Source: Bacillota bacterium (GTDB lineage Bacteria > Bacillota_I > Bacilli_A > Erysipelotrichales > Erysipelotrichaceae). From it: a stretch of 7,110 bases of DNA. Within the stretch, counting starts at the first letter, position 1. Each line of letters begins with the position of its first letter. Positions 1-5,592 of the stretch are shown in pieces. The stretch spans positions 1-7,110 of the forward strand of contig JAEWIH010000106.1 in NCBI GenBank assembly GCA_023387245.1, in the 5' to 3' direction. The translations under genes and the position numbers were made by a program. Under the pieces are notes generated by a model. That model was not told where the DNA came from, did not search any database, and was given only the letters and a program-made list of their open reading frames with translations.

Positions 1-1638
1 AATATGGTTGAAGCTGGTGCTTATGAAGCTAGTGAAGAAGAAATGTTAGAAGCGATGTTAATTGGTCATCAACATATTCAAATGTTATGTAAATTCCAAC
101 AAGAAATTGCTAGTCAAGTTGGTAAAGAAAAAATGGAAGTAACATTATATGAAATCGATTCAAATATTCGGCAATTTGTTGAACAAAATTATGAAGCTAA
201 ATTACGTCAAGCTGTTTCTATACAAAAAAAATTAGAACGTTATCAAGCAATCGATGACTTAGAATTAGCCGCAAAAACTGAAGTTGAAGCTTGGTCATTT
301 GAAAGTGAAAAAGCTAAAGATAAGGCAATTAAGCAAACTGGAGAAATGTGCCATAACATTGTTGCTAATGAAGTTAGAAGATTAATATCAGTCGATAAAA
401 TTCGTCCTGATGGCCGTAAAATTGATGAAATAAGACCCCTAAATTCTCAGGTAGATATTATTCCTAGAGTTCATGGATCTGCTTTATTTACTCGAGGAGA
501 AACTCAGGTGTTATCAATTACTACTTTAGGAGCTAAAGGTGATGCCCAATTAATAGATGACTTAACCGAAGTTGAAGATAAACGTTTTATGCATCACTAT
601 AATTTCCCACCATACTCAGTTGGAGAAACTGGTAGAATGGGGTCTCCAGGGCGTCGCGAAATTGGGCATGGTCATTTAGGAGAAAGAGCTTTAAGTGCTA
701 TTTTGCCTAGTTATGAAGATTTTCCTTATACAATTAGAACAGTAGCTGAAGTTTTAGAATCAAATGGTTCTAGTTCGCAAGCTTCTATTTGTGCAGGTAC
801 TATGTCATTAATGGCAGCTGGTGTTCCTATAAAAGCACCTGTATCAGGGATTGCGATGGGATTAGTTACTTATGGTGATCATTATACTATTTTAACTGAT
901 ATTCAAGGTATGGAAGATCATTTTGGGGATATGGACTTTAAAGTTGCTGGTACTAAGGATGGAATTACTGCTTTACAAATGGATATTAAGATTGAAGGTT
1001 TAAGTCGTCAAATTTTAGTAGAAGCATTAGCACAAGCTAAAGTTGCTCGTCAACAAATTTTAGAAAATATGTTAGCTACTATTGATTTACCACGTCCAAC
1101 AGTTTCTAAATTTGCGCCTAAGATTGCGACATTAACTATTGATCCTGATAAGATTAGAGATGTTATTGGTACTGGTGGAAAAGTGATTAATGACATTATT
1201 AAAAATTGTAGTGATGTAAAAATTGATATTGATGATAATGGAATGGTAGCGATTTATCATACTGACTATGAACCTATTGAAAAAGCTAAATTGATGATTG
1301 AAAATATTGTTAGAGTAGTTAATGTTGGCGAAATATTTGATGCTAAAGTTGTGCGAATTGAAAAATTTGGGGCTTTTGTTAATTTATATGGTAATGTTGA
1401 TGGCTTATTACATGTTTCTAAAATTAAATGGGAAAAAGTTGATAAAGTCACTGATGTTTTAAATGTTGGTGATATTGTTAAAGTAGTTGTTAGTGAAATT
1501 GATGATAGAGGTAGAATAAATGTTTCTGCTCGTGATTTATTGCCAAAGCCACAAAAAACGTCTTTAGATGAAAATCTTGACGAAAAACCAGTTTTTGTTC
1601 GAACATCTAGTTTTAAAGGCAAAAAGAATCAAGATTAA
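1..1638 (+). CDS. pnp: Polyribonucleotide nucleotidyltransferase (PNPase), 5'-truncated by window edge
   Basis: PNPase degrades RNA 3' to 5' by phosphorolysis as a homotrimer and takes part in mRNA turnover. The frame is open from base 1 (AAT, Asn, then MVEAGA), and NMVEAGA is internal in Firmicute PNPases, so the ATG at base 4 is not the start. About 200 residues, the first RNase PH-like domain, lie outside. Counting from that Met as 1, residues 1-130 complete the junction and the all-helical linker. Residues 133-360 are the second, catalytic RNase PH domain: RPDGRKID, GSALFTRGETQ, the phosphate-site SNGSSS at 253-258, and EDHFGDMDFK at 304-313 with the expected acidic and Lys residues. A KH domain spans about 374-438, with its GxxG loop in VIGTGGK at 388. 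An S1 domain spans about 442-510, followed by a charged tail of about 34 residues. All key second-domain motifs are intact. The next gene starts 19 bases after the stop. Confidence 0.97.
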   Translation, partial: NMVEAGAYEASEEEMLEAMLIGHQHIQMLCKFQQEIASQVGKEKMEVTLYEIDSNIRQFVEQNYEAKLRQAVSIQKKLERYQAIDDLELAAKTEVEAWSFESEKAKDKAIKQTGEMCHNIVANEVRRLISVDKIRPDGRKIDEIRPLNSQVDIIPRVHGSALFTRGETQVLSITTLGAKGDAQLIDDLTEVEDKRFMHHYNFPPYSVGETGRMGSPGRREIGHGHLGERALSAILPSYEDFPYTIRTVAEVLESNGSSSQASICAGTMSLMAAGVPIKAPVSGIAMGLVTYGDHYTILTDIQGMEDHFGDMDFKVAGTKDGITALQMDIKIEGLSRQILVEALAQAKVARQQILENMLATIDLPRPTVSKFAPKIATLTIDPDKIRDVIGTGGKVINDIIKNCSDVKIDIDDNGMVAIYHTDYEPIEKAKLMIENIVRVVNVGEIFDAKVVRIEKFGAFVNLYGNVDGLLHVSKIKWEKVDKVTDVLNVGDIVKVVVSEIDDRGRINVSARDLLPKPQKTSLDENLDEKPVFVRTSSFKGKKNQD

Positions 1639-1643
1639 TTTTT

Positions 1644-1651
1644 AGTGAGGT
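1644..1651 (+). promoter_or_regulatory. Ribosome binding site for the M20 dipeptidase
   Basis: AGTGAGGT lies 6 bases before the ATG at 1658 and is close to the consensus AGGAGGT. It is the only good Shine-Dalgarno candidate in the 19-base gap after pnp, and it fixes the start of the downstream gene. Confidence 0.75.
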
Positions 1652-1657
1652 AAATTT

Positions 1658-3040
1658 ATGGATTTTTTAGAATTAGCGCGTAAATATCAAGATCAAATGG
1701 TAAAAGATTTAATTGATTTAATAGCTATTCCTTCATTGAAAGATGAAAGTACTGTTACTAAAGAACAACCATTTGGTTTTCGGTGTAAAGAGGCTTTAGA
1801 CTTTATGTTAAATAAAGCTAAGGCTGATGGTTTTAAAGTGGAAAATGTTGATGGATATGCCGGAGTAATTCAATTAGGTGATAATCAAAAAAATTTCGGT
1901 TTATTAGGGCATTTAGATGTTGTGCCTGTTGATGCTAGTGAGTGGGATAGTGATCCTTTTAAGGCGATAGTTCGTGATGGTATTATTGTTGGTCGTGGTG
2001 CTAATGATGATAAAGGGCCAACAATAGCTGCATATTATGCCTTAAAAATGATTAAAGACTTAGGTTTAAAAATGCATACTAATGCTCAATTAATTTGTGG
2101 TGTTGATGAAGAGAGTGGTATGGAATGTATGAAACATTTTGCTAAAGTACATCAATTACCAGATTTTGGAATTGTTCCTGATGCTTGCTTTCCAGTTGTT
2201 TTTGGTGAAAAGGGGATAATTAATTTAACTTTTAAAGGTCCAAAAGTTGAAGGTTTTAGCTTAAATTGTGGTAAACGACCAAATGTTGTTATTGGACATA
2301 GTCATGCAGTAGTTTGCCAACCTTTAGAAGCAACTCGTTTTAATGATTATTTAAAGTATAATAATTTAATAGGTAATTGTTATCAAGATGAAGAGGGTAG
2401 TCATTATATTTTAGAGGGTAAAAATTGTCATGGTTCTACGCCTCAAAAAGGTATTTCGGCAGGGTTACATATGCTAGCTTTTGTTGGTGTGGCTCATAAT
2501 TATCCTCAACTAATTTCTCTAGTAAATTTACTTAGAGATTGTTTTGGTTCAACATTAGGTATTGGACATGATGGTAGTCATATGTCGGCTTTGACTATGA
2601 ATGTTGGAATTTTAGATTTTAATCAAAACGATAGCAAAGTAGTATTAGATATTCGTTATCCTAATGATTTAGAGGGTAGTGATGTTATTAATAAAGTTGA
2701 GTCTGCTTTAGGATCGTTAAACTATGAATTAATTGAGAAAAGTGATTCAAAACCTTTATTTGTTGATCCTAATAGTGATTGGATCCAAACTTGTTTACGT
2801 GTTTATCGAGAAATTAGTCAAGATTATAATACTCCGCCATTAACTATGGGAGGAGGAACTTATGCTAGAACTTTGCCTAATCATGTTGCTTATGGTGCGC
2901 AGTTTCCTAAAGATGTTTGTCCTGAATGGGTTGGAGGCCCACATGAAAAAAATGAAGGTTTTCCGATTGAGTCATTAGTTAAGGCTAGTGCTATTTATGC
3001 TAAATTAATTAGCGAGTTATGTTGCTATGAGGATGCGTAA
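1658..3040 (+). CDS. pepV: M20-family dipeptidase, PepV type
   Basis: This is a cytoplasmic two-zinc peptidase expected to release amino acids from dipeptides. Its 460 residues match the usual PepV length. Visible motifs, in order, are: GHLDVVP with metal ligand His85 and Asp87; GRGANDDKGPT with bridging Asp117; VDEESG with catalytic base Glu151 and ligand Glu152; VPDACFPV with ligand Asp175; the lid-domain HGSTPQKG with His258; DIRYP with Arg333; the MGGGTYAR loop at 397-403; and GPHEKNE with the last ligand His429. The whole catalytic set is present, so the enzyme should be active. The start is supported by a good ribosome binding site. The last 14 bases overlap trmB. The family includes carnosinase-like and Xaa-His dipeptidases and the YtjP-type proteins of Bacillus, so exact substrate preference cannot be told; the PepV name is by similarity. 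Confidence 0.9.
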   Translation: MDFLELARKYQDQMVKDLIDLIAIPSLKDESTVTKEQPFGFRCKEALDFMLNKAKADGFKVENVDGYAGVIQLGDNQKNFGLLGHLDVVPVDASEWDSDPFKAIVRDGIIVGRGANDDKGPTIAAYYALKMIKDLGLKMHTNAQLICGVDEESGMECMKHFAKVHQLPDFGIVPDACFPVVFGEKGIINLTFKGPKVEGFSLNCGKRPNVVIGHSHAVVCQPLEATRFNDYLKYNNLIGNCYQDEEGSHYILEGKNCHGSTPQKGISAGLHMLAFVGVAHNYPQLISLVNLLRDCFGSTLGIGHDGSHMSALTMNVGILDFNQNDSKVVLDIRYPNDLEGSDVINKVESALGSLNYELIEKSDSKPLFVDPNSDWIQTCLRVYREISQDYNTPPLTMGGGTYARTLPNHVAYGAQFPKDVCPEWVGGPHEKNEGFPIESLVKASAIYAKLISELCCYEDA

Positions 3041-3665
3041 AAAAAAGTGGCAAGATCAATTTTTGGGCCAAGATTTAAAAAATTTAATTAAAGATCCATT
3101 TATATATCGTAATCATTGGCAAGAAACTTTTGGTTTTAATGATATTCATTTAGAGATTGGTAGTGGCAAGGGTGATTATTGGTTTCAAATGGCTCAAATG
3201 TATCCGAATAAATTATTTATTGCATTAGAAAAAGATCCTACTTGTGTTGCGGTAGCATTGCGTAAAGTGATTGATTTTAATTTAAATAACGCATTTATGA
3301 TAATTGGTGATGCTAATCAGTTAGAATTGATGTTTGATAAGTGTGAAGTTAATGTTATTCATCTAAATTTTTCTGATCCATGGCCTAAAAGTAGATATCA
3401 TAAAAGGCGTTTAACTGCTAATGCTTTTCTTAATTGTTATTCTAAAATATTAAAATCTAAAGGTGAAATCCAATTAAAAACTGATAATAGGCTTTTGTTT
3501 GGATATAGTATTGAAACTTTATCACAGTCGGGATTTATATGTACTAGTTGTGATTTAGATTTTAGATCTAAGTTACATGATTTTGATCCAATGACTGAAT
3601 ATGAAAAGAAATTTATTGATTTAGGGCAACCGATATATAGATGCGTTTTTGTAAAGGGAGAATAA
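3027..3665 (+). CDS. trmB: tRNA (guanine-N7-)-methyltransferase TrmB
   Basis: TrmB uses S-adenosylmethionine to make m7G at position 46 in the tRNA variable loop. The 212 residues are a full-length bacterial TrmB: a basic N-terminus (MRMRKKKW), the SAM-binding LEIGSGKGD at 42-50, FIALEKDP at 64-71 with Glu68, GDANQL with Asp95, the signature LNFSDPWPKSRYHKRR at 113-128, KTDN at 151-154, and the C-terminal TEYEKKF at 190-196. The start at 3027 is preferred over the in-frame ATG at 3033 because Bacillus TrmB begins in the same way (MRMRHKPWA). Either start lies inside the end of the dipeptidase gene. Only a weak AGCGAG (3011-3016) precedes it, so translation is probably coupled to that of the upstream gene. 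The stop is 2 bases before the next ATG. Confidence 0.96.
   Translation: MRMRKKKWQDQFLGQDLKNLIKDPFIYRNHWQETFGFNDIHLEIGSGKGDYWFQMAQMYPNKLFIALEKDPTCVAVALRKVIDFNLNNAFMIIGDANQLELMFDKCEVNVIHLNFSDPWPKSRYHKRRLTANAFLNCYSKILKSKGEIQLKTDNRLLFGYSIETLSQSGFICTSCDLDFRSKLHDFDPMTEYEKKFIDLGQPIYRCVFVKGE
3655..3660 (+). promoter_or_regulatory. Ribosome binding site deciding the M42 peptidase start
   Basis: AGGGAG sits 7 bases before the ATG at 3668, inside the last codons of trmB. It supports that ATG over the in-frame ATG at 3641, which would add nine residues overlapping trmB and has no comparable ribosome binding site. Confidence 0.75.
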
Positions 3666-3667
3666 TT

Positions 3668-4738
3668 ATGAATACTTTTGATTTGTTTAAGCAAGCGACC
3701 GAGATTGATGGTATTTCTGGTCATGAACAAAATATTAGTCGTTGGTTTGTGTCTTTAATTAAAGATTATGTAGATGAAATTAAGTATGATCGTTTAGGTT
3801 CGGTAGTTGCTATTAAGAAATCGAAAAATCCTAATGCTAGAGTATTAATGATTGATGGTCATTTAGATGAAGTGGGATTTATTGTTAAATATATTCATAA
3901 AAATGGCTGTTTAGGCATTAAAGAAATTGGTGGTTGGTTTGCTCAAAATCTACTATCTTCTCGAGTAACATTAACGACTAAAAATAATCAAACATATCAA
4001 GGATGTATTACTTCAATTGCTCCTCATCTACTAAGTGTTGAGGCTAGAAATAAAGTGATTGCTATTGATAATATGCTAGTTGATTGTGGATTTAGAAGTC
4101 AAGAGGAAGCGTTGGCGGCTGGTGTTGAAATTGGTAATATGATTGTTGTTAATGGGCAATGCCAGAAATTGTCTGAAACGCGATTAGTGGCTAAAGCGAT
4201 TGATAATCGTTATTCTTTAGTTATGATGATTGAATTGGCTAGAGCTTTAAAAGAATATGAATTAGATTATGATTTAGTATTTAATGCTAGTGTTCAGGAA
4301 GAGGTTGGTTTACGAGGAGCTATGACTGCTAGTTGTTTAATTAATCCTGATCTAGCAATTGTATTAGATTGTTCTCCTTCTTCTTGTCCATATGATAATA
4401 ATTCTTTGGGACAAATTGGTAGTGGAGCATTGATTAGAGTTTTAGATGGTGGTTTTATTCCTAATCAAGCTTTTATTGATTATTATATTGAGATGTTAGA
4501 GTCTACTAATTCGAAATATCAATATTTTATTAGTGCAGGTAATACGAATGCTAGTGTTATTCATAAGTATGGTATTGGTGTTGTAACTTTGACGGCGTGT
4601 ATTTGTGGTCGTAGTTTACATACTTGTTCTAGTGTTATCGATTTAGAGGATTATAGTGCGGTTTATAATGGTTTAAAATTAATGTTGACTAAATTAAATG
4701 ATTCTAAAATTGACGAATTACTTAATTCTATGCGATAA
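3668..4738 (+). CDS. M42-family metallo-aminopeptidase (FrvX/YtoP-like; often annotated glucanase)
   Basis: M42 enzymes are cytoplasmic, usually tetrahedral dodecamers that remove N-terminal residues from peptides using two metal ions. The 356 residues fit the usual length. The metal and catalytic motifs are all present: DGHLDEVGF with ligand His65 and Asp67; KAIDNR with bridging Asp179; VQEEVGLRGA with catalytic Glu211 and ligand Glu212; VLDCSPS with ligand Asp234; and GRSLHTCSS with final ligand His318. The N-terminal ISGHEQNI segment is also typical. The last motif differs from the common RYIHSPVE form, which may reflect a subgroup. B. subtilis YtoP is the probable positional counterpart. 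Cleavage preference (glutamyl, leucyl, deblocking) cannot be read from sequence, and the older label endoglucanase is a legacy annotation. It lies 2 bases after trmB and 22 before the next gene. Confidence 0.9.
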   Translation: MNTFDLFKQATEIDGISGHEQNISRWFVSLIKDYVDEIKYDRLGSVVAIKKSKNPNARVLMIDGHLDEVGFIVKYIHKNGCLGIKEIGGWFAQNLLSSRVTLTTKNNQTYQGCITSIAPHLLSVEARNKVIAIDNMLVDCGFRSQEEALAAGVEIGNMIVVNGQCQKLSETRLVAKAIDNRYSLVMMIELARALKEYELDYDLVFNASVQEEVGLRGAMTASCLINPDLAIVLDCSPSSCPYDNNSLGQIGSGALIRVLDGGFIPNQAFIDYYIEMLESTNSKYQYFISAGNTNASVIHKYGIGVVTLTACICGRSLHTCSSVIDLEDYSAVYNGLKLMLTKLNDSKIDELLNSMR

Positions 4739-4744
4739 TGTAAC

Positions 4745-4751
4745 AAAGGGG
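4745..4751 (+). promoter_or_regulatory. Ribosome binding site deciding the start of the unknown protein
   Basis: AAAGGGG lies 9 bases before the ATG at 4761. This favours 4761 over an in-frame ATG at 4698, which lies inside the M42 gene, has no Shine-Dalgarno sequence and would give an N-terminus unlike the rest of the protein. Confidence 0.7.
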
Positions 4752-4760
4752 TTTGAAGAT

Positions 4761-5591
4761 ATGATATTTGATAAAATTTTAAAAATATTTACTGATGAAT
4801 ATGATGATGATGAAATTATTGATAAGCGTGAAAAAAAGACTAAAGAAATAGTTAAACCTAAAGATAGTGCGGTTGTTAAAACTTCTCAAATGAAGACTAT
4901 TAGTTCGGAATCATTAGATGAAAATAGTAATTTGAGAAGGGCTAAACCGTTTACTAAATTAACTACTTCTCGTGAAGATGAAGAAGTAGTTAAGCAACAT
5001 ACTTTTGGGGCTTCTAGTAGTTTTAAGAGAATTGATTTTGATCCGGTTGTTAATATAGAAGAACAGCCTAAAAAAGAAGAGGTTCCTAATTTAGAAGCGG
5101 CTCCGCTGACAATGAAATTTAATGCGGAGGCTTTAAAACAAAAACCGTTTATTTCTGCTAATGAAAATAACCAAAAGAAGCCTAGTATCAATTATCAAAC
5201 AAAATCAACTTCTGCTGCTAATAGTGCTAATCCAAATTATTATAAACCGAGTGCAGTTATTTCGCCGATTTATGGTTGTAAAGACTTAAATGTTGCTAAT
5301 AATGATAATGTATCTAAGGCGCCAAAAAAGGTGTTTAAGTCAGAAATTGAGAAGGATGATCCCGTTTTATCGCCAATGTATGGTGTTGTTACTGAACAGA
5401 TGAAAGCTGTTAATCCTGATAAAAAACCTGCTCCTGTTCGTCAAAGGAAACAGGCAAGTGGCAATATGACTTTAGAAGAAATGTTGTCTATGGATGCGCA
5501 TGATCAAAATTTAGAATTTACTCTTTTTGATGTGAAAGTTGATCAAAACGAGTTTGTTAGTCGTGAAAATAAGGTAATTAAGGAAGATTAG
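4761..5591 (+). CDS. Uncharacterised low-complexity protein with two SP(I/M)YG motifs; possible SftA N-domain-like septal adaptor
   Basis: I do not recognise a named family for this 276-residue protein. Residues 1-10 (MIFDKILKIF) form a clearly amphipathic helix, followed by an acidic stretch (DEYDDDE, 12-18). The body, about 20-235, is rich in Lys, Glu, Ser, Asn and Pro, has no Trp, and looks disordered. Two related motifs stand out: VISPIYG at 166-172 and VLSPMYG at 202-208, both after Pro- or Lys-rich stretches. The C-terminus has a helix-like NMTLEEMLSM (235-244), then LEFTLFDVKVD (251-261). There is no signal peptide or transmembrane segment. It lies 22 bases after the M42 gene and 1 base before murC, the place of sftA (ytpS) in B. 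subtilis as I recall, and I recall SPIYG-like motifs in the SftA N-terminal region. A septum- or membrane-linked adaptor role is inference. That it is a real gene is well supported by its ribosome binding site, spacing and the absence of any overlapping gene. Confidence 0.85.
   Translation: MIFDKILKIFTDEYDDDEIIDKREKKTKEIVKPKDSAVVKTSQMKTISSESLDENSNLRRAKPFTKLTTSREDEEVVKQHTFGASSSFKRIDFDPVVNIEEQPKKEEVPNLEAAPLTMKFNAEALKQKPFISANENNQKKPSINYQTKSTSAANSANPNYYKPSAVISPIYGCKDLNVANNDNVSKAPKKVFKSEIEKDDPVLSPMYGVVTEQMKAVNPDKKPAPVRQRKQASGNMTLEEMLSMDAHDQNLEFTLFDVKVDQNEFVSRENKVIKED
5256..5384 (+). repeat. Two degenerate protein-level motif copies, V(I/L)SP(I/M)YG
   Basis: Copy one is at 5256-5276 and copy two at 5364-5384, both inside the unknown gene and 108 bases apart start to start. 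They encode VISPIYG and VLSPMYG. Five of seven residues are identical and the other two are conservative. In the surrounding low-complexity sequence these are the only obviously conserved-looking patches, suggesting short linear binding motifs rather than a recent DNA duplication, since the flanks do not match. Confidence 0.7.
5580..5586 (+). promoter_or_regulatory. Ribosome binding site for murC inside the upstream gene
   Basis: AAGGAAG ends 6 bases before the murC ATG (5593) and lies within the last codons of the preceding gene. With a 1-base gap between stop and start, murC translation is probably coupled to that gene. Confidence 0.7.
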
Positions 5592-5592
5592 T

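Noticed and set aside
4..6. ATG at base 4 as the start of pnp
   Set aside because: NMVEAGA is an internal PNPase motif and the frame is open to the window edge; the first RNase PH domain must lie upstream.
524..538. CTTTAG-GAG-CTAAAG stem in pnp
   Set aside because: Six base pairs with a 3-base loop is expected by chance in AT-rich coding sequence; there is no T-tract and no context.
1266..1622. Minus-strand open frame of 118 codons opposite pnp
   Set aside because: It is antisense to the KH and S1 coding region, Ser/Thr/Leu-rich as expected from a shadow frame, with no recognisable motif.
3641..3643. Upstream in-frame ATG for the M42 peptidase
   Set aside because: It lies within trmB, has no ribosome binding site, and adds residues not expected in the family; the ATG at 3668 has AGGGAG at good spacing.
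3437..3730. Minus-strand open frame of 97 codons opposite trmB and the M42 gene start
   Set aside because: It spans the junction of two well-supported + strand genes and shows no motif of its own.
4698..4700. Upstream in-frame ATG for the unknown protein
   Set aside because: It overlaps the M42 gene by 41 bases without a Shine-Dalgarno sequence, whereas 4761 has AAAGGGG and yields a sensible amphipathic N-terminus.
4886..5191. Minus-strand open frame of 101 codons opposite the unknown gene
   Set aside because: The + strand gene has a ribosome binding site, operon spacing and paired SPxYG motifs; the antisense frame is Ser/Leu-rich without recognisable features.
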